Assembly (NCBI GenBank): GCA_004028505.1
Contig: MTKO01000082.1
Coordinates: 1 to 44,226, forward strand
Origin: Candidatus Electrothrix aarhusensis
Lineage (GTDB): Bacteria; Desulfobacterota; Desulfobulbia; Desulfobulbales; Desulfobulbaceae
Reading direction: 5' to 3'
DNA: 44,226 nucleotides
This document shows positions 33,128 to 41,247 of this stretch, one piece after another. Below the pieces are notes generated by a model, which was not told the DNA's origin, did no database searches, and saw nothing but the letters and a program-made list of their open reading frames with translations. Positions within the stretch are counted from its first letter, which is position 1. Each line of letters starts with the position of its first letter. The translations under genes were made by a program, and so were the position numbers.

Positions 33128-34595
33128 GTGGCCACTTGTAAACTTAGGTGATCTTATTGAAGTAACAACTGGTTTCCCGTTTAAAAGCTCTCAGTATTCA
33201 ACTAATAATAAAGGATTCAAACTTCTCAGGGGAGACAATGTAGTCCAGGGGACTTTCAGATGGGAAAACGTGAAACTTTGGCCGAAAACCGAACTTACAG
33301 ATAAACATAATGCTTACTGGCTTCAAGAGAATGACGTGATTTTAGCAATGGATCGTCCGTGGATTGAAGCTGGGCTCAAAACATCTCAAATCAAAAAATA
33401 CGATATACCATGTTTGCTTGTTCAACGAGTAGCAAGCCTAAGAGCAACGGAAGGCCTTGACCAGAACTATTTACGATATGTAATCTCGTCATATTGGTTT
33501 GTAGAGTATGTGAAATCAGTTCAAACTGGTACAGCTGTTCCACATATTAGCCCAACTCAGATTAAATCATTTGAATTCAAACTTCCTTCTACTCAAGAAC
33601 AAAAAGCGATAGCCCACATCCTGGGTAGCCTCGACGACAAAATCGAAATCAACCGCCGGATGAACACCACCCTGGAAGCAATGGCGCAGGCCCTGTTCAA
33701 GAGCTGGTTTGTTGATTTTGACCCGGTCATTGATAAGGCCCTCGCCGCAGGTAATCCCATCCCCGAATCGTTCCACAAACGGGCTGAGGCCCGCAAGGCG
33801 TTGAGTAAGCGGCGCAAACCGCTGCCCGCAGATATTGCGCAGCATTTCCCTGATCGTTTTGTTTTTAACGAGGAGATGGGCTGGGTGCCTGATGGGTGGA
33901 AAATATGTCCTCTCAAATCCATTACTACTGAACTTCGTCGTGGAATTTCACCCAAATATGTTGATGTTGGAGGAGTGCGTGTAGTCAACCAGAAGTGCAT
34001 ACGAGATCATACTGTCAACTATTGTTTAACTCGCAGGAATGATAAAACTAAGAGAAAGATAAACGGTCGAGAATTAATGGTTGGGGATGTTCTTGTTAAT
34101 TCTACAGGTGTTGGAACGCTGGGCAGGATGGCTCAAATCCTTTGTCTCGACGAAACGACAGTTGTGGATTCTCATGTGACAGTTGTTCGTTCAAGTAACG
34201 ATATATACAAGCCATATACATTTGCAAGAATGATACTGTCTTTAGAGCCAAAAATAGAAGCAATGGGGGAAGGCAGTACAGGACAAACAGAACTCAGTCG
34301 TGCAAATTTACAGGAAATAACAGTTTTGGCACCACCGTTGAATTGCCAAAAGGGGATTGAAAGAATCTTGTTTAATAATGCACAAAAAATGGTTGTTTTA
34401 TCGAAAGATAACGAGTTGTTAACAAGCCTTCGCGACACCCTCCTCCCCAAACTCCTCTCCGGCCAACTCCGCATCCCCAATGCTGAAAACTTTTTCAAGG
34501 ATGCTGACAAAGCACTGCAATTCGAAGAAGCCGCTCAAGTGGATGAAGAATGGCTGGATGCACCCTTATCAGACGATGAGGTTTGCAACAGTTGA
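33117..34595 (+). CDS. hsdS: Type I restriction-modification specificity subunit (HsdS), orphan
   Basis: A 492-residue S subunit that gives DNA sequence specificity to type I methylase/restriction complexes. It has two target recognition domains: TRD1 (about 1-155, WPLVNLGDLIEVTTGFPFKSS) and TRD2 (about 255-430, WKICPLKSITTELRRGISPKYVD). Each is followed by the conserved helical spacer: TQEQKAIAHILGSLDDKIEINRRM...SWFVDFDPV in the middle, and NELLTSLRDTLLPKLLSGQLRI at the end. The spacer DNA (33590-33890) is visibly GC-richer than both TRD segments, the usual sign of TRD exchange. No hsdM or hsdR is in the window, so it is an orphan or uses subunits elsewhere. It overlaps the DUF21-CBS gene by 11 bp. 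Confidence 0.92.
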   Translation: MGGEWPLVNLGDLIEVTTGFPFKSSQYSTNNKGFKLLRGDNVVQGTFRWENVKLWPKTELTDKHNAYWLQENDVILAMDRPWIEAGLKTSQIKKYDIPCLLVQRVASLRATEGLDQNYLRYVISSYWFVEYVKSVQTGTAVPHISPTQIKSFEFKLPSTQEQKAIAHILGSLDDKIEINRRMNTTLEAMAQALFKSWFVDFDPVIDKALAAGNPIPESFHKRAEARKALSKRRKPLPADIAQHFPDRFVFNEEMGWVPDGWKICPLKSITTELRRGISPKYVDVGGVRVVNQKCIRDHTVNYCLTRRNDKTKRKINGRELMVGDVLVNSTGVGTLGRMAQILCLDETTVVDSHVTVVRSSNDIYKPYTFARMILSLEPKIEAMGEGSTGQTELSRANLQEITVLAPPLNCQKGIERILFNNAQKMVVLSKDNELLTSLRDTLLPKLLSGQLRIPNAENFFKDADKALQFEEAAQVDEEWLDAPLSDDEVCNS

Positions 34596-34636
34596 TCAAA
34601 TAACTATAACAACTCAACACTAAAGGTAAATTTTAC

Positions 34637-34846
34637 ATGAAAAAAGAATTTAATGTAATCATAGAAAAAGACGAAGACGGGTATTTTATCGCTTCAGTGC
34701 CTTCACTGCATGGGTGTCATACTCAGGCAAAATCACTTGATACTCTTATAGTAAGAATTCAAGAAGCCATAGAGCTTTGTCTTGAAGTTGAAAATCCTGT
34801 AACAAATGAATTTATAGGTGTGCAGAAGGTGGCGGTAAACGTATGA
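34637..34846 (+). CDS. hicB: HicB-family antitoxin
   Basis: A 69-residue protein with the HicB partial RNase H fold: FNVIIEKDEDGYFIASVPSLHGCHTQAKSLDTLIVRIQEAIELCLE. It neutralises HicA by binding it. A separate DNA-binding tail is absent, so regulation may need other sites. Its end overlaps the hicA start by 4 bp (ATGA), which ensures coupled translation. The antitoxin-first order is one of the two known arrangements. Confidence 0.9.
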   Translation: MKKEFNVIIEKDEDGYFIASVPSLHGCHTQAKSLDTLIVRIQEAIELCLEVENPVTNEFIGVQKVAVNV

Positions 34847-35067
34847 GCACTTTCCCCTCGTTGACCGGAAAGAGACTGATTAAAATTCTCCGAAAATTCG
34901 GATTTGAAGTCGCCAGAATCAAAGGAAGTCATCATTTCCTGATACATAAAGACGGTCGATGCACGGTGGTCCCTGTACACGGAAACGAAACAACAGGCAG
35001 AGGGCTTCTTGTCAAAATACTGCGAGATGCTGATCTTACCAAAGAAGAATTGCAAGAAAAATTGTAA
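34843..35067 (+). CDS. hicA: HicA-family mRNA interferase toxin
   Basis: A 74-residue double-stranded-RNA-binding-fold toxin. The family signature SLTGKRLIKILRKFGFEVARIKGSHHFL contains the catalytic histidine (His30 in GSHH), followed by VVPVHGNETTGRGLLVKILRDADLTKEEL. It cleaves mRNA when released from HicB. All expected residues are present, so the toxin looks active. It ends only 8 bp before mqnC, so the module sits directly in front of a metabolic operon. Confidence 0.92.
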   Translation: MSTFPSLTGKRLIKILRKFGFEVARIKGSHHFLIHKDGRCTVVPVHGNETTGRGLLVKILRDADLTKEELQEKL

Positions 35068-35075
35068 CTCCAATC

Positions 35076-36164
35076 ATGCAGCAAATAACAGATAAAGTCA
35101 CCGCCGGAGAGCGCATCACCGGCGAAGAATTCCTCCTCCTTGCCGACAAGGCCGACCTCTACCAACTCGGCTTCATGGCTGATGCCGTCCGTAAACGGCT
35201 GCACCCTGAGCCCCAGGTCACCTATGTCATTGACCGGAACATTAATTATACGGATATCTGCATCTCGGCCTGTAAATTCTGCGCCTTTTTCAAGGCCCCG
35301 GAAGACCCGGAGGGCAGCGTTCTGAGCAAGGACGAACTGCTCCAAAAGATCAGCGAGACCCAGGATCTGGGCGGTACGCAGATCCTTCTCCAAGGCGGTC
35401 TCCACCCGGACCTGTCTTTGGAATATTACGAGGACATGCTCCGTTTTATGAAGGCCACTGGCATTCATATCCACGGTTTTTCTCCGCCGGAAATCTGCCA
35501 CTTTGCCGAACTCTCCGGCCTGTCCGTTAAAGCAGTACTAGAGCGCCTCATAACCGCAGGCCTGGATTCCATCCCCGGCGGCGGGGCTGAGATCCTCACC
35601 GACCGGGTCCGGCAGCAGCTGGCCCCGCGTAAATGCTCGGCAGATGAGTGGATTGCGGTCATGGAAACAGCCCATACCCTCGGGATGCGCACCACGGCCA
35701 CCATGATGTTCGGTCATATCGAAACCTGGGAAGAACGGTTGGAGCATCTGCAACGCCTGCGTGATCTCCAGGACCGCACTGGCGGCTTTACCGCCTTTAT
35801 CCCCTGGCCATTTCAGCCTGACAACACCGCCCTAGCTGAGGCCATGCAATCTCATCAGCAAGCTGGCATCGAAAAATCCTCAGCCTTCACCTACCTGCGC
35901 ATGCTGGCCCTGAGCCGGATCTTTCTTGATAACTTTGATAATATCCAGGCATCCTGGGTAACCCAAGGCCCGAAGATCGCCCAGCTCTCCCTCTTTTTTG
36001 GGGCCAATGATTTCGGTTCCACCATGATTGAGGAAAACGTAGTCGCAGCAGCAGGAGTGCATTTCCGCCTGTCTGAGCAGGAGATCCGAAACCTGGTCAG
36101 TGATGCCGGTTTTAGCCCGCAGCAGCGCCTGATGGATTACACCTTGGTTGGGCAGAAGCAGTGA
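35076..36164 (+). CDS. mqnC: Cyclic dehypoxanthinyl futalosine synthase (MqnC)
   Basis: A 362-residue radical SAM enzyme of the futalosine route to menaquinone; it cyclises dehypoxanthine futalosine. The Fe-S motif is C62-x3-C66-x2-C69 (ICISACKFCAF), preceded by VIDRNINYTD. Further signatures are TQILLQGGLHPDLSLEYYEDM, GFSPPEICHFAELSG, GLDSIPGGGAEIL, TTATMMFGHIETWEERLEHL and FIPWPFQPDNT. The end, FGANDFGSTMIEENVVAAAGV, is conserved in the MqnC/MqnE/CofH group; the overall pattern fits MqnC best. The stop overlaps the start of the next pathway gene by 4 bp. Menaquinone by this route is usual in Desulfobacterota. Confidence 0.9.
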   Translation: MQQITDKVTAGERITGEEFLLLADKADLYQLGFMADAVRKRLHPEPQVTYVIDRNINYTDICISACKFCAFFKAPEDPEGSVLSKDELLQKISETQDLGGTQILLQGGLHPDLSLEYYEDMLRFMKATGIHIHGFSPPEICHFAELSGLSVKAVLERLITAGLDSIPGGGAEILTDRVRQQLAPRKCSADEWIAVMETAHTLGMRTTATMMFGHIETWEERLEHLQRLRDLQDRTGGFTAFIPWPFQPDNTALAEAMQSHQQAGIEKSSAFTYLRMLALSRIFLDNFDNIQASWVTQGPKIAQLSLFFGANDFGSTMIEENVVAAAGVHFRLSEQEIRNLVSDAGFSPQQRLMDYTLVGQKQ

Positions 36165-37450
36165 GAGTAGAAGCGGTGACAGACAGGCTGACTAGTAGGC
36201 TGACAATTCATCGTGCCCCCTGGCTGCTCCCGATACGCCATCCCCCGCTTGCAGACGGCGGCATTGCGGTTCGAGCGGGCCGGATTGTTGACATCGGCGA
36301 TTTTAAGCAAGTGGCCCGAAGTTATCCCGGAGCAGAAATCATTGATCATCCTGATGCCGTGCTCATGCCCGGTCTGATCAACGCCCATACCCACCTGGAG
36401 CTGTCCCATCTCGCCTATCTTTCCCAAGATCCCTCCCCTACAAGCTTTACCGGCTGGATCGGCCACATGCTGGCTGAACGGGCCAAGGCTGATGCTGATA
36501 AAAAGACCATCCAGGATGCGGCCCTTGCCGTGCTTGTTGAACAACAACGACAGGGAGTAATCGCGATTGCCGACATCTCCAATACCGACCTAGTCCGCGA
36601 ACTGATCCCTGAGTTTCCTGGAAACCTGCTCTGCTTGAAAGAATACCTCGGTCTGCGGGCATCCGAGCTTACCGCCTCCCTGAACAGCCTGAAGGAAGAA
36701 GCGGGTTACCCGGATTACCCGGAGGTATACTGTACCGCCCATGCGCCCTACTCCACCCATATTGATCTGTTGCGGGCTCTGAAAAACAGAGCGATCCAGT
36801 TGGGTCAGATCTTTTCCATCCATGTTGCTGAATCAACAGCCGAGCATGACATGATCAGCCAGGGCACAGGAGAGATGCGGGAATTTCTTGAGCAACGGGG
36901 CTTTTGGGAGAGCAGCTTTCAGCCCACAGGCTCGGACAGTAAAGGCTCAGTGTCTTATCTCCATCAACATGGTCTTCTTGACAGCCGGACGCTTTGTGTG
37001 CATTGTATTCACGTTACAGAGCAGGAAATGGACCTGTTGGCTGAAAACGGTGCAAAGGTCTGCCTCTGTCCTGGCAGTAATCGCTATCTCGGTGTGGGCA
37101 CAGCCCCGGTGGAGCACTACTTGCGCAAGGGTATCCTGCCCGCCCTGGGTACGGACAGCCTGACGAGCAATCCCGAACTGTCCATTTGGCGAGAGATGCG
37201 CCTGCTGGCTGAGGAGCATCCGGGGATTGATCCGGCGGATATCCTCCGTATGGCAACCTTGGGCGGGGCCGAGGCCTTGGGCCTGGACAGGCAGCTCGGT
37301 TCGCTGGAAACGGGCAAGGCGGCGGCAATTTCGGTTGTAAAATTGCCAGAGTCTGTGCAGAATGCTTTTTCCTTGGCCGAATGCTTAGTATATCAAGATA
37401 TCAAGAGCAATTCCGTTTATTCTCTTGCATATCCACTTAATTTTTATTAA
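36161..37450 (+). CDS. mqnX: Aminofutalosine deaminase-like amidohydrolase
   Basis: A 429-residue amidohydrolase of the chlorohydrolase/deaminase type. Metal ligands are visible in LINAHTHLELS (His76, His78), in the HVAES block, in CVHCIHVT and in LGTDSLTSNP (Asp). It starts at a GTG that overlaps the mqnC stop (GTGA). The family converts aminodeoxyfutalosine to futalosine in the menaquinone pathway. Position next to mqnC supports that assignment over generic S-adenosylhomocysteine or guanine deaminase, but the substrate is not proven by motif. An HIP1-like GCGATCGC lies shortly after the stop, with no clear terminator. Confidence 0.8.
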   Translation: MRVEAVTDRLTSRLTIHRAPWLLPIRHPPLADGGIAVRAGRIVDIGDFKQVARSYPGAEIIDHPDAVLMPGLINAHTHLELSHLAYLSQDPSPTSFTGWIGHMLAERAKADADKKTIQDAALAVLVEQQRQGVIAIADISNTDLVRELIPEFPGNLLCLKEYLGLRASELTASLNSLKEEAGYPDYPEVYCTAHAPYSTHIDLLRALKNRAIQLGQIFSIHVAESTAEHDMISQGTGEMREFLEQRGFWESSFQPTGSDSKGSVSYLHQHGLLDSRTLCVHCIHVTEQEMDLLAENGAKVCLCPGSNRYLGVGTAPVEHYLRKGILPALGTDSLTSNPELSIWREMRLLAEEHPGIDPADILRMATLGGAEALGLDRQLGSLETGKAAAISVVKLPESVQNAFSLAECLVYQDIKSNSVYSLAYPLNFY

Positions 37451-37525
37451 AAAATGCAAATATCATAATGAACGCGATCGCATTCGACCTGTTCGACCTA
37501 TTCAACATTTTCAGAGGATACAACC

Positions 37526-38887
37526 ATGTCGCAAAATCAAGATCTGTTTTCCAGTCTGCTGGACGATACAACAACCAATCTGGATGTAATGGCCAAAGGC
37601 CCGGTAGACGTGGCCTCCCGACTGGCAGAGTTGGAAAAGGAGCATGAGGAAATTTCCAAAATCGACGATGATCAGGAACGATTGAAACGCGAAGCCATTC
37701 TGACATCCAAATTTGACACCCTGCGCCAAACCATCGTAGGCGATGAAAAGGACATGGCCAAGGCCGTGTACGGGATGAAGGTGCTGATCGACGGCATGGA
37801 TAAGGAATTTCAGAATCTGGTTGAAGATTCCCCCGAAGAAAAAAAAATAGTGACTGAGGCACAACAATCTCTTGAAGGAGCGAAAAGCGGGCTTGAGCAG
37901 GCAAAAAACTATAAAGGCTTCTTGGGACTTGGTTTCGGCAAAGAAAGCAAGATGCGAGAAGCGGAACAGACCTTGAAAGAGTCTGAAAGCCATATTGAAC
38001 ATGCCCGGAGAAAAGCCGAATCCATGAAACGGGAACGACTGATGTCCGCTGAGATTGAGCAAACCTTGAATATCATCCAGGTTATGGGACAAAAAACCAT
38101 TGATATCATGTCTGAAAGAACCTCAAGCATTCGGAATCAGCTGGAGGCGATCAAGGCCCGCAAGGAACAAGCCTTTGAGATTAAAAATGAGGCGTCGTCA
38201 AGAGCGACCAAGCTGGTGGAAGTTGTGGAGCAGCTGGAAAGCGAAGTGCAGAACGAAGAACTGGCTGTTGACTCCTTTGAAACAGGTTCTGCTGAACATA
38301 CAACCCAACTGGCCAAGGTCTCCATGCTCCGTTCCACTCTCCAAGAGGAGCGCGGAAAATTAAAAGTTGTCCAGACGGTCTTGGATGAAAAAACCAAATC
38401 CATTCAGGAGCATGAATCTCATCAGGAAGCTCAGCAAAAATTGCTCAGTAATCATCAGATGTGGATCGCCACCCTGAAGTCCAAGCTCCAAGAGGATCTG
38501 GTCAAGGATCAGTCCTACCTGGAAATGCTCAAGGCGGCGGCTGATCAGGAGATTGCCCAGAACGTGGACACCATGACCGATGAAAAAAACGCCCGTCAGA
38601 TGGAGAACGTGGCCAAAATCATCGTGGCCTCGGACAATGCCTATATTGAAAAGATGAAGCTGACCCCAGATCAGATTCGCCGGCGGGCAAATGTGGCGCA
38701 GGCCTTGGCAAAACATGCAGCGGATCTCAGTGAAGACGAGGCGAAGTTGCGCGAAGAAATGATCAGTAATTACGGGATTGATCCCCTGAGCGCCTCTGAG
38801 TTCACCTACAGAGAAGACGGCACGCCCCAAGGTGCTGGCGGGACTGCTACCGCTCCTTCAGCGGCTGACGATAATCTTTTCGCTTAA
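37526..38887 (+). CDS. Long coiled-coil protein, first gene of the AAA cluster
   Basis: A 453-residue soluble, highly charged protein without signal peptide or membrane segment, almost entirely helical. Long heptad-like stretches occur at about 20-50, 100-170 and 200-340. A short glycine-rich segment (YKGFLGLGFGKESK, about 130-143) interrupts the first coiled coil. The region near MSAEIEQTLNIIQVMGQKTIDIM vaguely recalls TelA-type toxic-anion-resistance proteins, but I do not assign it. The C-terminus is acidic and low-complexity (GAGGTATAPSAADDNLFA). An AGAGGA ribosome site precedes the ATG. It is followed 15 bp later by the 381-residue protein, forming an operon with the AAA ATPase further on. 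Confidence 0.75.
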   Translation: MSQNQDLFSSLLDDTTTNLDVMAKGPVDVASRLAELEKEHEEISKIDDDQERLKREAILTSKFDTLRQTIVGDEKDMAKAVYGMKVLIDGMDKEFQNLVEDSPEEKKIVTEAQQSLEGAKSGLEQAKNYKGFLGLGFGKESKMREAEQTLKESESHIEHARRKAESMKRERLMSAEIEQTLNIIQVMGQKTIDIMSERTSSIRNQLEAIKARKEQAFEIKNEASSRATKLVEVVEQLESEVQNEELAVDSFETGSAEHTTQLAKVSMLRSTLQEERGKLKVVQTVLDEKTKSIQEHESHQEAQQKLLSNHQMWIATLKSKLQEDLVKDQSYLEMLKAAADQEIAQNVDTMTDEKNARQMENVAKIIVASDNAYIEKMKLTPDQIRRRANVAQALAKHAADLSEDEAKLREEMISNYGIDPLSASEFTYREDGTPQGAGGTATAPSAADDNLFA

Positions 38888-38902
38888 CAAGACATCACCG
38901 CT

Positions 38903-40048
38903 ATGCTGCAATGGGACGATTACTCCATCCATGACCTGGTCGCGCTGGACCAACGGGATGAGCATGTCAAATATATGACCAAGACCCTGACGGCGTTCAA
39001 GGCGGTTGAAAAGATCTACGAGTTAAAAAAGGAGAGGGATCAGGAGGCGATGACCGAACACGGGATTATCCTGTCTTTCCTGAAAAAACTCTCCTACACC
39101 TTTGAACTCCTTCGGATCAAATACCTCTTCAACCCGTCGGACAGGCTGAAAATTGACAAAAGCGATTCCGGGTTTGTCAATTTTTATGAGATCTCTCAGC
39201 TTGAGACTGACCTCCTGAGAAAAAAGGACAAGGCCGTTTTTCAGGATAAAGGATATATCCTGAAAGAGCGGATACTCTCACACCTTTTAGAAAAACAAAC
39301 AGATCCTGAAGAGCTACTCGCAGAAATGGCGACTAATGCCTATCAGAAAGGGCTGATCCGGGAAAATTTGTTCCTCTTTTTTAATGAGGGCGAACTGATT
39401 TTCCAGAAAAATGGCAACCCGAACAGGAGAAAATATCTCTATTACTGGGCCTGCTACGATAAAAAGAGCAACATGCCCTATATTTATCTGCTTGACTTTG
39501 AACAGGATGCGCAGGAAGAGGCTCTGCATGAAAGCAAGGATGCCTTTGATGCATTCGTCAAGGTCATCCGTTCCGAAGGTTCACGGGCTCCAGCGGTGGG
39601 TATTGTGGCTATGGCTATTGACCAGCGGCTGGAGTCTGTTCATCCCAAAATGCTCAAGCGTATCTGCATAGGACCACTCTACTCGCAGTCTTTTTCCGTG
39701 AATCTCCCTGAAGAAACAGAGCAACTTTTTCAGGCGGGTGACAACGGCAGAAAATTCGCGTTCCATCTGACTGAGCAGTTTGTTTTTTCTGTAGGCCAGA
39801 CGATTATCAAGGATCAGAAAATTTTAGGAAATCTTTTAACCGAAAAACGGGTCAGGGAACGCTTTTATATTCCCAAGGCCACTGATGTTGATGAATATTC
39901 CGTTTATAACGAGCTGGAGGGGCAGAAAGCCTCGCTGATCCGCAAGACGGTTGTTATGCCCTATAAACTCCATCAACATCGACAGAATTTGTATAACGGT
40001 TTCAAAATAATATCTTTCAGCAGGGACGGAATAATCAATGGACTCTGA
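38903..40048 (+). CDS. Uncharacterised 381-residue protein of the AAA cluster
   Basis: A soluble protein with no recognised motif. The N-terminal third is helical and charged (HVKYMTKTLTAFKAVEKIYELKKERDQ). The middle looks like an alpha/beta domain (YLYYWACYDKKSNMPYIYLLDFE, GIVAMAIDQRLESVHPKMLKRICIGPLYS). The end has LIRKTVVMPYKLHQHRQNLYNGFKII. The last residues GIINGL-stop overlap an ATGGACTCTGA start sequence, which originally coupled it to the next gene (the AAA ATPase). In this copy that next gene is only a 23-codon fragment, because a toxin-antitoxin segment separates them. I do not know the family. Confidence 0.75.
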   Translation: MLQWDDYSIHDLVALDQRDEHVKYMTKTLTAFKAVEKIYELKKERDQEAMTEHGIILSFLKKLSYTFELLRIKYLFNPSDRLKIDKSDSGFVNFYEISQLETDLLRKKDKAVFQDKGYILKERILSHLLEKQTDPEELLAEMATNAYQKGLIRENLFLFFNEGELIFQKNGNPNRRKYLYYWACYDKKSNMPYIYLLDFEQDAQEEALHESKDAFDAFVKVIRSEGSRAPAVGIVAMAIDQRLESVHPKMLKRICIGPLYSQSFSVNLPEETEQLFQAGDNGRKFAFHLTEQFVFSVGQTIIKDQKILGNLLTEKRVRERFYIPKATDVDEYSVYNELEGQKASLIRKTVVMPYKLHQHRQNLYNGFKIISFSRDGIINGL

Positions 40049-40098
40049 CAATGGCGGCTTTCTGCCGATCAAGCAGGCTGAACTGGAAGAACAGATCA
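40014..40098 (+). repeat. 85-bp direct repeat, left copy (flanks the toxin-antitoxin module)
   Basis: Begins CTTTCAGCAGGGACGGAATA and runs to ACAGATCA. It matches 41248-41332 with about three mismatches. It covers the end of the 381-residue gene and the first 20 codons of the AAA gene. Confidence 0.9.
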
Positions 40099-40109
40099 AG
40101 GAGAAATAG
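40038..40109 (+). pseudogene. Fragment of the AAA ATPase gene start (23 codons)
   Basis: ATG at 40038 encodes MDSDNGGFLPIKQAELEEQI, nearly identical to the N-terminus of the AAA protein starting at 41272 (MDSDNGGLLPIKQAELEEQI). It then reaches KEK and a stop where the inserted segment begins. It is a remnant created by duplication of the gene junction, not a functional gene. Confidence 0.85.
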
Positions 40110-40250
40110 GGAGAAATAGGGGACAGACCCCGATTTGCCATTTTTTGACTTTTTACGAGATCATCAAAGTTGGTTGCTAAATTGTAGGCGGGCTGGTTAA
40201 CTCGGTCGTTATGTTTCTTTAGAGCCACAAAATAAATCTTGCAAACCCAC

Positions 40251-40283
40251 TTGATTAATTATAGGGTGCAACCTATAATTAAT
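40251..40283 (+). promoter_or_regulatory. Promoter and palindromic operator of the toxin-antitoxin operon
   Basis: -35 TTGATT (40251-40256), 17-bp spacer, -10 TATAAT (40274-40279). A perfect 12-bp inverted repeat ATTAATTATAGG / CCTATAATTAAT (40254-40265 and 40272-40283) spans both boxes, so repressor binding would block RNA polymerase. The start of transcription would be at about 40286, 13 bases before the toxin ATG. Autoregulation by the HTH antitoxin is the obvious model. Confidence 0.75.
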
Positions 40284-40298
40284 TCTAAGAGAGTATTT

Positions 40299-40649
40299 AT
40301 GTGGGATGTTATAACTACAGACAGATTTGATGAATGGTTCGACAGTATGGATGATAACGATAGGGCAAATATCATTGCTGGCATGTTATTATTGGAGGCA
40401 AAAGGTCCAGCTTTATCTCGACCGTACGCTGACACTGTTGAAGGCTCAAAATTTTCAAATATGAAAGAGTTGCGTATTCAGAGCAAAGGAAAACCCTTGA
40501 GGGCATTTTTTGCATTCGATCCTAAACGAAAGGCTGTTCTTTTATGTGCAGGTAATAAATCTAAAAATGAAAAGCGTTTTTACAAAACGATGATCCCTCT
40601 TGCAGATAAAGAATACCAGAACCATCTTGATAGTATGGAGGTAAGATAA
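40299..40649 (+). CDS. higB: RelE/HigB-type toxin
   Basis: A 116-residue toxin from the ATG at 40299 (MWDVITTDRFDEWFDSMDD), preceded by AAGAGAG. The frame extends to 40239, but that would place the promoter inside the gene. Signatures of the RelE/ParE superfamily (HigB/Gp49-like) include GPALSRPYADTVEGSKFSNMKELRIQSKGKPLRAFFAFDPKRKAVLLCAGNKS. These toxins cut mRNA on the ribosome. It is toxin-first, as in higBA, and its last base overlaps the start of the antitoxin gene (TAATGG). The module lies in an otherwise foreign segment between direct repeats. Confidence 0.88.
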   Translation: MWDVITTDRFDEWFDSMDDNDRANIIAGMLLLEAKGPALSRPYADTVEGSKFSNMKELRIQSKGKPLRAFFAFDPKRKAVLLCAGNKSKNEKRFYKTMIPLADKEYQNHLDSMEVR

Positions 40650-40951
40650 TGGCTAAGACATTAAAAGAAATAATGGCCCAGGAAAAACCGGAAGTTGTAA
40701 AAAAAGCAAAAGATATGGCATCTGAAATGTTGCTTAATATTCACTTGGCAGAACTTCGGGAAAAAGTCCAATTAACTCAAAGTGATATTGCCAATGCTAT
40801 GGGAGTAAAGCAACCAACCGTAGCCGGTATGGAGAAGAATGGTCAGGATATCAAGCTGTCAACTCTCAAAAAATATATTGAAGCAGCAGGTTGTAAATTA
40901 AAACTGGATATTGAAATGTCAGATGGTAGTTATTATGGATTCTCGGTTTGA
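40649..40951 (+). CDS. higA: XRE-family HTH antitoxin (HigA-like)
   Basis: A 100-residue protein. The C-terminal half is a helix-turn-helix of the Cro/XRE type (LREKVQLTQSDIANAMGVKQPTVAGMEKNGQDIKLSTLKKYIEAAG). The N-terminal half is basic and helical (LKEIMAQEKPEVVKKAKDMASEMLL) and probably contacts the toxin. It should bind the inverted repeat in the promoter and repress the operon. The start overlaps the toxin stop by one base. Confidence 0.88.
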   Translation: MAKTLKEIMAQEKPEVVKKAKDMASEMLLNIHLAELREKVQLTQSDIANAMGVKQPTVAGMEKNGQDIKLSTLKKYIEAAGCKLKLDIEMSDGSYYGFSV

Positions 40952-41080
40952 TATAAGATCAGTAAAACAAGGGTATATCAAAACAAAGTAATTGAAGGCA
41001 GAGCCTGATTAATCCACGATATTGGAAACAATCACAGTCTGCTGGAAGAGTAAGTAGACAGAATAACCCCTGAAAGATAC

Positions 41081-41117
41081 AGCCCTGAATCCAATGAGGA
41101 TTCAGGGCTTTGTTTTT
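41081..41117 (+). terminator. Strong intrinsic terminator after the toxin-antitoxin operon
   Basis: AGCCCTGAATCC (41081-41092), loop AATGA, GGATTCAGGGCT (41098-41109): a perfect 12-bp stem followed by TTGTTTTT. It would also stop transcription from the upstream AAA-cluster genes before the AAA ATPase. Confidence 0.88.
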
Positions 41118-41247
41118 CCTGCCGCCTTCAATGTCCCACTTTTTCTCCGTCGCTGTTGACACATATACTTCGGAGCTTTATCATGCAAAATACACTGAAC
41201 ATTATCTTGTTTTTGCAGGACCTCTATAAAGAGATACAACATAATAG

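Noticed and set aside
37474-37481. GCGATCGC (HIP1-like octamer)
   Set aside because: Single occurrence noticed; such octamers are informative only when abundant, as in cyanobacteria.
41118-41247. Possible protein remnant (frame reading V-D-T-Y-T-S-E-L-Y-H-A-K-Y) before the right repeat
   Set aside because: The frame is open for only about 30 codons and ends in a stop before the repeat; no similarity to the 381-residue protein could be established by eye.
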